Assembly: GCA_036824505.1 (NCBI GenBank)
Contig: DAITAA010000016.1
Location: 1-64,000 of the forward strand
DNA: 64,000 nt
Direction: 5' to 3'
Source: SCUD01 sp036824505
Lineage (GTDB): Bacteria > Pseudomonadota > Gammaproteobacteria > Steroidobacterales > Steroidobacteraceae
Both the position numbers and the translations under genes were made by a program. The notes beneath the pieces are model-generated. The model was not told the origin of the DNA. It did no database searches and worked only from the letters and a program-made list of their open reading frames with translations. This document shows positions 1-9,191 of this stretch, piece by piece. Each line of letters opens with the position of its first letter. Within the stretch, counting starts at the first letter, position 1.

Positions 1-477
1 GCGACGTGGAAGTATCTGGACGACGGGACTGATCAAGGGACTGCCTGGCGCAAGACGGCGTTCAGCGATGCGGCCTGGGCGAGTGGCGCGGCGGAGCTCG
101 GCTACGGAGACGGCGACGAAGCAACCGTGGTCAGTTACGGCCCGAACGCCGCCAACAAGTACATCACGACCTACTTTCGGCGCACCTTCACGGTGACCGA
201 CCCTGGTGCCTATCAGAGCCTGACGCTCCAGCTGAAGCGTGATGACGGAGCGGTGGTGTACCTGAATGGCAGTCAGGTCTGGCGCAACAACATGCCGAGC
301 GGCTCCATCACCTCAAGCACGCTCGCGGTCAATGCCGTCGAGGGTGGAACCTTCCTTTCCAAGACCCTGTCGCCCAGCGTCCTGCGGACCGGCACCAATG
401 TGCTCGCGGTGGAGGTGCACCAGGCCAGCCCGGACAGCAGCGATATCAGCTTCGACCTGAGACTGACAGGTTACTGA
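1..477 (+). CDS. 3' end of a secreted multidomain protein, beta-sandwich C-terminal module
   Basis: The reading frame is open from the first base of the window and ends with the TGA at 475-477, so only the last 158 residues are present. They form an all-beta, Gly/Asp/Ser/Thr-rich module with a LGYGDGDEATVVSYG stretch, then YFRR, then DDGAVVYLNG, and end in FDLRLTGY. Modules of this type sit at the C-terminus of secreted metallophosphoesterases, CotH-like proteins and other large exported proteins of environmental bacteria, and resemble galactose-binding jelly rolls. The catalytic part lies outside the window, so function cannot be assigned. It is convergent with the protease gene on the other strand. 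Confidence 0.7.
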   Translation, partial: ATWKYLDDGTDQGTAWRKTAFSDAAWASGAAELGYGDGDEATVVSYGPNAANKYITTYFRRTFTVTDPGAYQSLTLQLKRDDGAVVYLNGSQVWRNNMPSGSITSSTLAVNAVEGGTFLSKTLSPSVLRTGTNVLAVEVHQASPDSSDISFDLRLTGY

Positions 478-583
478 CGCCGGGAATTGTCGGCTCAGCG
501 GGGTAAGCTCGAACGGCTGGCCCGCTAAGTGAGCTGGCGGCCGGTGGCGATCGAGCGGCTAGCGCTGACCGACGCGCTATCCG

Positions 584-614
584 GCGCGTTCGCCCCGCAT
601 GCGGCGAACTGCGC
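584..614. terminator. possible hairpin between two convergent genes
   Basis: GTTCGCC at 588-594 pairs with GGCGAAC at 603-609 around an 8-base loop, with further GC-rich pairing outside. It lies between the 3' ends of a plus-strand and a minus-strand gene, where a shared terminator is expected. No clear U-tract follows on either strand, so this is weak. Confidence 0.25.
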
Positions 615-649
615 GAAGACATCCTTCGCCACGCGCCGCAACCGATTGC

Positions 650-1768
650 TCACTCGGTACGGCGTTGCTCACGGAATCGCCGCACGTCGCCAGGTAGCGC
701 CGGCCGCTCCGGCAAAGTGACGGTGGCAGTCTTCATTTCTCCCTGGTGCAGGTACTGCAGCTCGACCTTGTCGCCCACTTTGAGCGAGGCCGCGATCTGC
801 GTAACCGTCTCCATGGTCTCCAGGGCCACCCCGTTGGCCATGAGGATGATGTCGCCGCCGAGCAGAAACTCGGTTCCCCCGACCACGATCGGGAAGCTGC
901 CGCCGCTCATGCCGAGCCGCTCGGCCGGACTGCCAGGCTCGATCGTTTCCACCAGGAATCCCGGGGGAATCCCGAGCGCGAAGGCGAGCGGCAGCGGCAC
1001 CATGTGCCCATTGATCCCGTGCCAGGCGCGGCTCACGTGGCCTTTCTCGATCAGCTCGGGTAGCAGCGCGCGCACCAGGTCGATAGGCACAGCGAAGCTC
1101 AGGTTCTCGCCGAGCCCCGCGGTCAGCGTGTTGATGCCGATGACCTTGCCGCAACCGTCGAGCAATGGGCCGCCGGAATTACCGGGATTGATAGCGGCAT
1201 CGGTCTGGATGAAAGGTGCGCGCCAGCTGAACGGCGATAGCGGTACGACTCGCTCGAGGGCTGAGACGATCCCGCGCGTGGCCGTCTTGCCAATCCCGAA
1301 GGGAAAGCCAATCGCCATGACTTCCTCGCCGATCGCGAGCTTTGCCGAGCTTCCGAGTATCGCTGGCGGCAAGCCGACCTCAGCTTTGATGACGGCGAGG
1401 TCCGTGATGGGGTCGACCCCAACGACTGTCGCGTTGATCATTTGCTCGTCGACCGCAGAAACCATTACCTCGTTGGCATCGAACACGAGATGCGCATTGG
1501 TCACGATACGGCCCTGCTCGTCGATCACCAGGCCCGTGCCAACGGTCGTTCGCACGCGCTCGTTGACGCTGAACGGATCGATCGAGACGGCGAAGATACG
1601 CACGACTGATTGCGCAGCGCCATCGAACACTTTTGTCAGCGGTATTTCGCAGGATGCCGCTGAGGCCACTGACTGACCCAAGGTCGAGCAACAAACGATG
1701 GCCAGCCAGGCGATCAGGGAAACGCTGCGATCCAACGGGCGGCGGCGTAACGCGATTACTAATGACAT
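650..1768 (-). CDS. periplasmic HtrA/Deg-type serine protease with one PDZ domain
   Basis: A 372-residue S1C protease. The start at 1768 gives a basic N-terminus followed by a hydrophobic signal or anchor (residues about 15-37, ending SVASAA) and has a GGAGA ribosome binding site; a longer frame upstream lacks these. The trypsin-like domain carries the full triad: His93 in TNAHLVFD, Asp123 in ITDLAVIK and Ser198 in NPGNSGGP. One PDZ domain follows from about residue 240 (GFLVETIEPGSPAERLG). A single PDZ and short length resemble DegS-like or plant-type Deg proteases more than DegP. The likely role is envelope protein quality control or regulated proteolysis. It is a single gene, with no sigma-E or RseA gene nearby. 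Confidence 0.88.
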   Translation of the reverse strand: MSLVIALRRRPLDRSVSLIAWLAIVCCSTLGQSVASAASCEIPLTKVFDGAAQSVVRIFAVSIDPFSVNERVRTTVGTGLVIDEQGRIVTNAHLVFDANEVMVSAVDEQMINATVVGVDPITDLAVIKAEVGLPPAILGSSAKLAIGEEVMAIGFPFGIGKTATRGIVSALERVVPLSPFSWRAPFIQTDAAINPGNSGGPLLDGCGKVIGINTLTAGLGENLSFAVPIDLVRALLPELIEKGHVSRAWHGINGHMVPLPLAFALGIPPGFLVETIEPGSPAERLGMSGGSFPIVVGGTEFLLGGDIILMANGVALETMETVTQIAASLKVGDKVELQYLHQGEMKTATVTLPERPALPGDVRRFREQRRTE

Positions 1769-1984
1769 GACCGTCTCCGTGGATAGTTTGACCGAGATGA
1801 ATCCACGTCCAGCAAGATGTCTCTGCCCGGGACTCAACTCCCTGCTTGTGGTGAAGCTTTCGATCCACGCTACTCGCAACAGCCTGCAGCTGCCCATCCG
1901 TACAAGTGCCTAGTGACTTGCGCGCTGGCGTAGACCCCGTACCGCGACCGCACGGCGCACATCGTGCTCGAGCCCCCGGACCCC

Positions 1985-2560
1985 TCATGGCCCGGCTGGC
2001 GGCGCTAGTACCGCCGCGCGCTTGTGCATCGGCACGAAGCGGATGTCGAGCCCGCCGGGCAACGGATGGCTGATGGGGGCACCGGCCACGTAACCGCAGC
2101 GTTCGTAGAACGGCACGCCCGGCAGCGTCGCCATCAACGCGAATGAGGAAAAGCCGGCGCGCACGGCCTCGCTCTCGCTGCGCTCGAGGATCGCGCGTCC
2201 CAGGCCGCGGCGCGCAACCTGCGGATCGACGAAAAAAGCGCGGATCTTTGCCGCATCGCTGCGCGGGTCGAGCCAGGAATCGTCTCGGTCCGCGCGCGCA
2301 TCGCTGCCAAACAAGGTGCGACGGCGGCTCCAACCCCCGCAAGCCACTAGCCCTCCCTCCGTGTCCTCGGCGACGAAGTAGGTGCCGTCCTGGATCAGCA
2401 TGGTGTCTACGCCGAATGCGCTGCTGAGCGCCGCCTCGATCTGCGCGGCTGAATAATCCGCAGCGCCCAGCGCCCGGGCTGAGCGGGCTATCAGTTCGCG
2501 CAGCGCGGGCCTCTCCGCGAGCGTCGCGGTCCGCAACTCGTACTTCAAGCACGCACCCAT
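1985..2560 (-). CDS. GNAT family N-acetyltransferase
   Basis: A 191-residue protein with the GNAT fold: a beta strand with YFVAEDTEGGLVACGGW, then the acetyl-CoA pyrophosphate-binding loop in VDPQVARRGLGRAILE (R/Q-x-x-G-x-G/A type), and a C-terminal FYERCGYV motif. The chosen start at 2560 lies 10 bases after the stop of the upstream gamma-glutamyltransferase gene, so the two are probably co-transcribed. The substrate cannot be told from sequence. A longer frame extends upstream but runs inside the transferase gene and lacks any GNAT similarity. Confidence 0.85.
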   Translation of the reverse strand: MGACLKYELRTATLAERPALRELIARSARALGAADYSAAQIEAALSSAFGVDTMLIQDGTYFVAEDTEGGLVACGGWSRRRTLFGSDARADRDDSWLDPRSDAAKIRAFFVDPQVARRGLGRAILERSESEAVRAGFSSFALMATLPGVPFYERCGYVAGAPISHPLPGGLDIRFVPMHKRAAVLAPPAGP

Positions 2561-2570
2561 GCTGGCGACC

Positions 2571-4292
2571 CTAGTAACCTGCCACGCTGCCGACCGGCAG
2601 GCGCGGATCGATCGCGCCATAGAGGCGATTGCGGCCGCGCGGAGGTTTGCCGATCGCCGGACCCCCGACGAGAATGGCGGCGACTTGATTCCAGTAATCC
2701 ATCTCCTCGAGGCGGTGACCCCGGGCAGCGAGCGCAGCGCGCGTGTCGGCACTGAGCGCGTCTGACTCGTAGTAAAGCGTGTCCGGCAACCACTGGGCAT
2801 GGACGCGCGGCGCGTTCACCGCTTCGGTGATCGTCATACGGTAGTCGATCAGGTTGACAATCGTCTGCAGCACGGCCGTAGGTATGTGACTGCCGCCAGG
2901 CGTACCAACGACCAGCAGCAGCTTCCCGTCGTAAGTGACGATCGTGGGCGCCATCGACGAGAGTGGCCGCTTGCCTGGCGCGATCGCATTGTTTTCGCCC
3001 TCGACCAGCCCGTACATGTTGGGCTCGCCGGGCTTGGCGGAAAAATCGTCCATTTCGTCATTGAGCAGGATGCCGGTGCCCGCGGCGACGACCCGCGCCC
3101 CGAACCAGTCATTGAGCGTGTAGGTCAGCGCGACGGCATTGCCCGCGGCATCCACCACTGACAGGTGCGTCGTGCTCCGGCCCTCGGCCGCTGCGCCGGG
3201 GCCCGGCAGCGTAGCCGAAGGCGTCGCTTTGTCCGGATCGATTCCGCGCCGCAGTGTCTCGGCATACGCGGGCGATATCAGTCGTTCCACGTCGGCGTCC
3301 ACGAAGTCGGGATCGCCCAGCTCGAGGTTGCGATCGCGAAAGGCACGCCGCAGCGCCTCGGTCAGGTAGTGCACGGACTGCGCGGAATTGAAGCCGGACG
3401 GATCGACGGGCCAGCCAGCAAGCAGGTTGAGCGTCTGGCACGTCACCACGCCCCCGGAGCTGGGCGGCGGGGCGGTGATGACATGGTAGCCGCGATAGTT
3501 GCATTCGAGCGGCTTGCGCTCGACCGCCTTGTAGCGGGCGAAGTCTTCCATGCTCAGTATGCCGCCGCCCTGCCTGCTGCTCGCGACGATCAGCCGCGCC
3601 GGCTCGCCGCGGTAGAAGCCGCGCTCGCCTTCCCTTGCCACGATACGCAGCATTCGTGCGAGGTCCTTCTGCACCAGCCGCTGGTCCGCCGCGTAGGGCT
3701 TGCCGTTGCAGAGGAACGCCGCGCTCGCCGGCGCATCCTTGCCAAAATCCGCCGCGCCTTGGGCCAGGAACTCGGCGTCTCCTTCGTCGAGCACGAAGCC
3801 ACGCGCGGCGAGCCGGATGGCCGGGGCCACGAGCTCTGAGCGCGAGCGCGTACCGTATCTGCCGCGCGCAAGTTCGAGACCCGCGACCGTGCCGGGCACG
3901 GCTACTGAAAGGTGTCCGCGCGTCGACCTCAGCGGCACGGGTTTGCCGGCCGCATCGAGGTACATGGCACGCGTGGCGGCAATCGGGGCGGTCTCGCGAA
4001 AATCGATGAACGCCACGCGCCCATCGGCCATGCGAATCAACATGAAGCCGCCGCCGCCGAGATTGCCGGCCTCGGGAAAGGTGACCGCTAACGCGTAGGC
4101 GGTCGCCACCGCCGCGTCGATCGCGTTACCGCCGCGCCGCAGCACCTCGACGCCCACCTGGCTCGCCAGGCGATGCGCGGAGACCACCATGCCGTGCTCT
4201 GCGCCTGCCGGCGCGGGTGCTGCTGCGAGGCAAGTGCCCGTCGCCAGCACGAATGCGGAAATCAGTGTGAGTGCCAATCTGTTCGTGCGCAT
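2571..4292 (-). CDS. ggt: gamma-glutamyltransferase (periplasmic glutathione hydrolase)
   Basis: A 573-residue N-terminal nucleophile hydrolase that cleaves the gamma-glutamyl bond of glutathione and transfers or hydrolyses it. The signal peptide (residues 1-24, LATGTCLAAA) sends it to the periplasm. Thr374 in GRSTTHLSVVD is the expected autoprocessing site and new N-terminal nucleophile; the small subunit then runs to residue 573 with GILLNDEMDDFS and the PLSSMAPT oxyanion region. Length matches the E. coli enzyme (580). The GNAT gene follows at 10 bases. The terminator at 4341-4371 separates it from the TonB receptor gene upstream, so it should have its own promoter in the 4293-4340 stretch. 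Confidence 0.93.
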   Translation of the reverse strand: MRTNRLALTLISAFVLATGTCLAAAPAPAGAEHGMVVSAHRLASQVGVEVLRRGGNAIDAAVATAYALAVTFPEAGNLGGGGFMLIRMADGRVAFIDFRETAPIAATRAMYLDAAGKPVPLRSTRGHLSVAVPGTVAGLELARGRYGTRSRSELVAPAIRLAARGFVLDEGDAEFLAQGAADFGKDAPASAAFLCNGKPYAADQRLVQKDLARMLRIVAREGERGFYRGEPARLIVASSRQGGGILSMEDFARYKAVERKPLECNYRGYHVITAPPPSSGGVVTCQTLNLLAGWPVDPSGFNSAQSVHYLTEALRRAFRDRNLELGDPDFVDADVERLISPAYAETLRRGIDPDKATPSATLPGPGAAAEGRSTTHLSVVDAAGNAVALTYTLNDWFGARVVAAGTGILLNDEMDDFSAKPGEPNMYGLVEGENNAIAPGKRPLSSMAPTIVTYDGKLLLVVGTPGGSHIPTAVLQTIVNLIDYRMTITEAVNAPRVHAQWLPDTLYYESDALSADTRAALAARGHRLEEMDYWNQVAAILVGGPAIGKPPRGRNRLYGAIDPRLPVGSVAGY

Positions 4293-4330
4293 GCGCGATT
4301 CCCCGGGACCCAGGAGGACGTCAGGATTGC

Positions 4331-4371
4331 GGAAAAGAAACGGGCGGGAAAGCCTCAGGCCTTCCCGCCCG
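4331..4371 (-). terminator. rho-independent terminator of the TonB receptor gene
   Basis: CGGGCGGGA at 4341-4349 pairs perfectly with TCCCGCCCG at 4363-4371. Read on the minus strand the hairpin is followed at once by TTTCTTTTCC (4340-4331). It lies 24 bases after the receptor stop codon. Confidence 0.85.
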
Positions 4372-4394
4372 CCCTTGGGCCAAAGCCCGATCCA

Positions 4395-7043
4395 TCAAAA
4401 CTTGATTCGGAGCCTGGCGTACCAGAAGGCGCCGTTCATCCCGAAGGGTCCGCCATTGCGCGGGTAGACCGTGCCGTTTTCCTGACCGTTGGTGATCACG
4501 TAGACCGGATCGCCGGGCGTCGAGGCCACCTTGTCCGGATACGTGTTGAGCACGTTGTTGCCGCCGATCGTCAGCGAGTACTTTTCCAGGAAGTTGTAGC
4601 TGACATCTGCATCGAAGGTGAACTTCGCGCTGAATAGCTGGCCCGGATAGTCGGTTTCGTCGCGCCAGGTGCCGTAGTAGTGCTGAGTGGCGCTGAACGA
4701 CCAGCTGCCGCTCGACCAGACTGCCTGCAAGTTCGCGCGGTGGTTCGGCGCCAGGTGCTCGGCATCGACGATCTGGTTGGGGCTGATCGCCGCCGGATCG
4801 AAGCCGGTGACCTTCGTGTTGTTGTAGTTGTAGGCAAAGGTCAGGTTGAGACTGCCGTTGCCGACGTCGGCGCGATTCGTCATGACAAGGTCGACGCCTT
4901 CGGTGCTCGTGTCCAGCGAGTTCGTAAAGTACTGGACGTTTCCGCCCACACCCACGTTGGCCAGTTCTGGCAGCGCGAGTATGTCTGCAGCCGTTACGGT
5001 GAAGACCCGCGAGATGAAGATACGGTCGCGCACATCGATGCGGTACCAGTCCAACGTCGCCGTGAAGTTCGGTGACGGATTGAAGACCAGGCCGGCGCCA
5101 AAGTTGTCCGAGTACTCGGGCTTCAGCGGCTGGCCGCCGTAAAACTGGGCCACGGTGCTCGTCACCGGATAGGTGCCGGTCTGAATTGAGTCGCCCGCGA
5201 TGAAATTCGTGGTCAGCACCTGGGTGTTGTTCTGGCCGGGCGACGGCGCGTGGAAGCCGCTGCCCAGCGTGGCACGAACCGAGAGGCTGTCGATGATCTT
5301 GAAGATCCCGTTGAGCTTGTACACGGTGGCGCCGCCGGCAGTCTCGTAGTCCTCGTAGCGCACGGCAGCTCCGGCGCTCAGGCGGCTGGTGAGGTCCGCT
5401 TCCGCACCGAGGTAGACCCCGTAGCTGTTCTCGCTGTTGCTGCCAGCGTAGGTCGGGCTCGTGCCACCGTAACCGCTCGCGGACGGGTCTTCAACCGCCG
5501 TTTGCGTTTCGCCATTGCAGGTCGCGGGTGTGCAAAGCGCGAACACGCCCGGACTCGTCTGTACGTACAGATCATGCGGCGCCGCGTAGGCGCCGGACCC
5601 GTAGGACTGCGGGTCACCCTCGGTCGACTCGTAGGTTTCGCGGCGGAATTCGGCACCGCCGGACAGCGTCACCGGGCTCGCGAAGCCGGCGTCGATATCG
5701 TAGGCCAAGTCGAGGTTAACATTGGTCTCCTTCTGGATCAGCTTGCCGAACTCGAAGCTGGTCTGCGATGCCTGACCGAACGACGGGGCGATCGAGTTGT
5801 ACATGGACAGATCGAGCGAGTTCTCGCTCAGCGAGCCCGACAGGTCATAGCGCAGGCCCGAGCTGGTTGTACCCTTGTAACCGACCGTACCGTACTGCTG
5901 TTCGGTCTCGCCCACGAAGCGCGGCGTGAAGCCGGCCGGGTAGATCGAGCTCAACAGGAAAATGTTGGTGTCGTACACGTAGCCGCCGGCCGGGCAGGTC
6001 GCGTTGCCCGCCGGGCACTGCGTATTGTAGTAGGGGTGCTGGAAAAACGAGCGCCCACCGATATCGTTAAACGTGCCAAATGTGGTCTCAAACGGCCGGG
6101 TGCCCACGAGCGAAGAGCGGAAGTTGAAGCTCTGGTCCGCGTGGTTGAACGCGACGTTTGCAAACAGGTAGATCTCGCTCGAGTCCGAGACTTCGTAGCC
6201 CGAGTTCAGCAGGAGCTTGTAGCCGTGGTTGGGCGAGTTTCCAAAGATCTGCGCCGGCAGCGGGTAGTGCGGCAGCTCGCCGGCAAGCGACGGATTTTCA
6301 TTGGCGAAGGCCACGGCCACCGGGCGCGTGACGCCACGACTGGTCTGCTCATCATCGCTGTATTCGCCCGAGACGTTGACGAAAGCCTTGCCGAAGTGCG
6401 CGCCGAAGTTCGCCGCGATCTGGTTACTCTCGCCGTCGCTATGGTCCTGGAACTGGCCATAGCGCGCGACCGCCTCGAAGCCGTCATCGTTGCGCAGGCC
6501 AAAGTTGAGCACGCCGGCGATGGCGTCCGAGCCATACTGCGCCGTGGCGCCATCGCGCAGCACCTCAAGGCGGCTGACGCCGATCGACGGAATCGAGCCG
6601 ATGTCCGACCCGTGCGAGCCGAATGACAGGCCCGTGTCGCCACCGTTGTAGACCTGTACCAGCGCCGAGCGGTTGAAGCGCTTGCCGTTCAGCATCACCA
6701 GCACCTGGTCGGAGGGCAGTCCGCGCAACGAAGGTGCCCGCACGAAAGTCGAGGCGTCGGAAATCGTATTCTGGCCGACGAAGAACGACGGCACGAGGTT
6801 CCTCACCGTGTCGAGCATATTGGTGGTCGGCTGCGCGGTGATGTCGCTGGCGGAGATGATATCGATCGGCGAAGCCGAGTCGCTGACCGTGCGGTCGACA
6901 CGCCGCGTGCCGGTAACGATGACCTCAGTCAAGTCGGTGGTTCTAGCAGTGCCGCCGGCCGTCGCGCCAGTGGTCTGTGCCGGGGCCGTGCTTGCGGCCA
7001 TGGCCAGGATCGCCGAGGTGGCGATTATCAGCTGAGTCTTCAT
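4395..7043 (-). CDS. TonB-dependent outer-membrane receptor
   Basis: An 882-residue outer-membrane transporter. The start at 7043 (MKTQLIIA) is preceded by GGGGGAGA and gives a signal peptide ending near ASTAPA at about residue 20. The TonB-box region is around TDLTEVIVTGTRR. The plug domain follows (about residues 50-170) with LRGLPSDQVLVMLNGKR and RLEVLRDGATAQYGSDAIAGVLN. The rest is a beta barrel ending in RLRIKF, with the C-terminal Phe that Bam recognises. Two loops carry cysteine pairs (TQCPAGNATCPAGG; CTPATCNGE), which may form disulfides outside the cell. The substrate is unknown. The upstream region is cut by the N gap, so no promoter or regulator can be read. Confidence 0.93.
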   Translation of the reverse strand: MKTQLIIATSAILAMAASTAPAQTTGATAGGTARTTDLTEVIVTGTRRVDRTVSDSASPIDIISASDITAQPTTNMLDTVRNLVPSFFVGQNTISDASTFVRAPSLRGLPSDQVLVMLNGKRFNRSALVQVYNGGDTGLSFGSHGSDIGSIPSIGVSRLEVLRDGATAQYGSDAIAGVLNFGLRNDDGFEAVARYGQFQDHSDGESNQIAANFGAHFGKAFVNVSGEYSDDEQTSRGVTRPVAVAFANENPSLAGELPHYPLPAQIFGNSPNHGYKLLLNSGYEVSDSSEIYLFANVAFNHADQSFNFRSSLVGTRPFETTFGTFNDIGGRSFFQHPYYNTQCPAGNATCPAGGYVYDTNIFLLSSIYPAGFTPRFVGETEQQYGTVGYKGTTSSGLRYDLSGSLSENSLDLSMYNSIAPSFGQASQTSFEFGKLIQKETNVNLDLAYDIDAGFASPVTLSGGAEFRRETYESTEGDPQSYGSGAYAAPHDLYVQTSPGVFALCTPATCNGETQTAVEDPSASGYGGTSPTYAGSNSENSYGVYLGAEADLTSRLSAGAAVRYEDYETAGGATVYKLNGIFKIIDSLSVRATLGSGFHAPSPGQNNTQVLTTNFIAGDSIQTGTYPVTSTVAQFYGGQPLKPEYSDNFGAGLVFNPSPNFTATLDWYRIDVRDRIFISRVFTVTAADILALPELANVGVGGNVQYFTNSLDTSTEGVDLVMTNRADVGNGSLNLTFAYNYNNTKVTGFDPAAISPNQIVDAEHLAPNHRANLQAVWSSGSWSFSATQHYYGTWRDETDYPGQLFSAKFTFDADVSYNFLEKYSLTIGGNNVLNTYPDKVASTPGDPVYVITNGQENGTVYPRNGGPFGMNGAFWYARLRIKF

Positions 7044-7085
7044 GCAGCGCTCTCCCCCAAAGGCTGTTGCGAAAACACCAACGCC

Positions 7086-7185
7086 NNNNNNNNNNNNNNN
7101 NNNNNNNNNNNNNNNNNNNNNNNNNNNNNNNNNNNNNNNNNNNNNNNNNNNNNNNNNNNNNNNNNNNNNNNNNNNNNNNNNNNNN
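7086..7185. other. assembly gap of 100 N
   Basis: Exactly 100 N, the conventional placeholder for a scaffold join of unknown length. Material may be missing between the TonB receptor promoter and the reductase/cytochrome operon. The 116 bases after the gap (7186-7301) hold no gene that I can support. Confidence 0.99.
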
Positions 7186-7301
7186 AGGCGCGCGGCGCTT
7201 GGGTTCTCGCCGGCGCACTCCCGTACACTGTCGGGCGCTTCACTCGGCGGCAACGGAAAGGCCGTTTGTCCGTACTATCCGCCGCCTCGTCGCCGCAGAC
7301 C

Positions 7302-7661
7302 TTACCAGTTGCGCTCGCCCGCAAGATAGTCGATCAGGGCCTCGAGTTCGGGGTCGGAGACGGCACGCGATTTTCTGCGCGCCACTGCGGGCGGCAGCTG
7401 CGCGCGCGCAGCACCGGTGCCGGTCGCCCAGTCGCGAATCGACGCCCGATCCATGCCCGCGCCGAGTTCGTCCATGGCATGGCAGCCCGCACAACCCAGC
7501 CGTTCGAACGCCGCGCGGGCCGCCGCGTGCCGGTCATCGAGCATCTCGGGAGAATGGACCGGCGAGCGGGCATTGCGCAAAGCGGCAAAGAGCCCTACAA
7601 GCAGCACGACGAGCGCGGCCGTCATGGCGGCGAGCAGCCTGGCGCGTGTATCCCGCAACAT
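7302..7661 (-). CDS. small membrane-anchored monoheme cytochrome c
   Basis: A 119-residue protein with one hydrophobic N-terminal segment (residues about 9-27, AAMTAALVVLLVGLFAAL) followed by a short periplasmic domain with a single heme-attachment motif CAGCH (LGCAGCHAM). The C-terminus SDPELEALIDYLAG is the usual closing helix of class I cytochromes c. The gene starts 5 bases after the stop of the flavocytochrome gene, so they form an operon and the cytochrome is a likely electron partner of that enzyme. Confidence 0.85.
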   Translation of the reverse strand: MLRDTRARLLAAMTAALVVLLVGLFAALRNARSPVHSPEMLDDRHAAARAAFERLGCAGCHAMDELGAGMDRASIRDWATGTGAARAQLPPAVARRKSRAVSDPELEALIDYLAGERNW

Positions 7662-7666
7662 TGCCG

Positions 7667-8974
7667 TTACACCCAGTCGAAGATTTCGGAGTGCACGCAC
7701 GCGGACGGCACGCCGAGCCGCGCGAGGCTGCGCTCCACGTCGCGCGTCATGGGCGTCGGCCCGCAGAGGAAGTACTCCAAGCGCTGCGACGGCGTTTCCA
7801 GATGGCGCGCAAGCACTTCCTGTGTCACGAAACCACGCTCGCCATTCCAATCCGCTGGCGGCTCGAGCAACGCGTGCACCACCCGCAGCGACAAGCGCTG
7901 CGCGAGTCGCTCGAGCTCCTCGCGAAAGGCGGTGCGCTCCCAGACCCGATTACCGTAGAACAGCAGCAGCGGGCGCCGATCGCCGCGGTCCGCGAGCGTG
8001 CGCAGCATCGAGAGGATCGGCGCGATGCCGATCCCGCCCGCGACGAAGACATAGCCCGGCGCATCTGCAAAGCGATCGATGGTGAACGTGCCATAGGGCG
8101 CGTCGAGCCAGGCAATTTCGCCACTGCGGACGTCCTTGATCGTCGAAGTAAAGTCACCGAGCTCCTTGATGCTAAGCTCGATGCGCTCGCATTGCGCGGC
8201 GCTCGATGCAATGGAGAAGGGATGTTCACGCATCGCGAAGGGCGAGGCACGCAGCGTGAGCCAGGCAAACTGGCCGGGCGCGAAGCGCAGCGGCTGCACC
8301 GCTGCCCGGGCGAGCACCAGTGTCCACACGCGCCCATGTTCAGCGCGAACCTCGGCCACTCGATACGGGGCCCGCAAGAGCTGCAATGGGCGCAGCACAC
8401 GCACGTAGCCGATCAGCGCCAGCCAGAACGCCCCGTAGCCGACCCAGATTGCCCGCTTCCAGAGATTGTCTAGGTAATGGCCAGACCCGAGCAGGTGCCA
8501 CAGCGCGAGCGCGAAGCCGGTCGTCGCGAGCAGCGCATGCACGACTCGCCAGATGTCGTACTCGAGGCGCAGCGCGCGGCGCGCGAGCGAGAGCGCCGCC
8601 GTACCGACAAACAGCATCAGCGCCGCACGCCCCGCGGTCATGTGCCCCGAAGCCACGCGCGGATCCAACGAGCCCAGCGCGGCCGGGTTGTCGGCCCGCA
8701 CCAGCGCGTAGTGCGCGAGCAGGATCAGCAGCGCGAACACCGCGAGGTAGCGATGGAAGTAGTAGACGATATCGACTCCGAAACGCGCCGTCGCGCGGCG
8801 GAAGCGCGCTGTGAGCGCGAACTGCACGCCGAGCATCGCGAGCGACGCATAGCCCAGCCCCATCGCGAAGTCCCAGAGAAATCCGCGTCCCGACGTCGCC
8901 TCACCCGGCAGGAGTGCAAACAGCGGCAGCGTGATCGCCGCGACGTAGAGCCCAAGCCACAGTGCCGAAGTCAT
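7667..8974 (-). CDS. ferric-reductase-like transmembrane flavocytochrome
   Basis: A 435-residue protein with an N-terminal membrane domain of about six helices and a C-terminal ferredoxin-NADP reductase domain. Paired histidines in two helices (FHRYLAVFALLILLAHYAL; VVHALLATTGFALALWHLL) are the likely b-heme ligands of the ferric reductase/NOX superfamily. The cytosolic half has an FAD motif of the HPFS type (REHPFSIASS), the NAD(P) loop VAGGIGIAPILSMLR and the C-terminal FLCGPTPM. It should move electrons from NAD(P)H via FAD and heme across the membrane, probably to the cytochrome c encoded next to it. Ferric iron, oxygen or another acceptor are all possible. Confidence 0.85.
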   Translation of the reverse strand: MTSALWLGLYVAAITLPLFALLPGEATSGRGFLWDFAMGLGYASLAMLGVQFALTARFRRATARFGVDIVYYFHRYLAVFALLILLAHYALVRADNPAALGSLDPRVASGHMTAGRAALMLFVGTAALSLARRALRLEYDIWRVVHALLATTGFALALWHLLGSGHYLDNLWKRAIWVGYGAFWLALIGYVRVLRPLQLLRAPYRVAEVRAEHGRVWTLVLARAAVQPLRFAPGQFAWLTLRASPFAMREHPFSIASSAAQCERIELSIKELGDFTSTIKDVRSGEIAWLDAPYGTFTIDRFADAPGYVFVAGGIGIAPILSMLRTLADRGDRRPLLLFYGNRVWERTAFREELERLAQRLSLRVVHALLEPPADWNGERGFVTQEVLARHLETPSQRLEYFLCGPTPMTRDVERSLARLGVPSACVHSEIFDWV

Positions 8975-9191
8975 CGAATGATCGTACGGGATTGGTGCCG
9001 GACGCGCATGTGGCTGCGGAAAGTGCGCGCCTTCTCACGCAATGCACTGATGAACAGGCGCCCACAGAACCGATGTCACCGGCAACCATCGAGTGGGAAT
9101 AGGCCCGTGAAGCGGCAGCGGGCTGGTATTGACTGAGCAGGAACCGGTCGCAGCAATCAGGCGTGGCAAATCTTCCGGAAGCACGACGGCC

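Noticed and set aside
529..720. Plus-strand frame of 63 codons after the secreted protein
   Set aside because: It overlaps the 3' end of the protease gene and has no RBS or recognisable feature.
5250..6626. Long plus-strand frame (458 codons) opposite the TonB receptor
   Set aside because: The composition is Arg/Val/Ala-rich without motifs, and it lies fully antisense to a clear receptor gene; it is a high-GC shadow.
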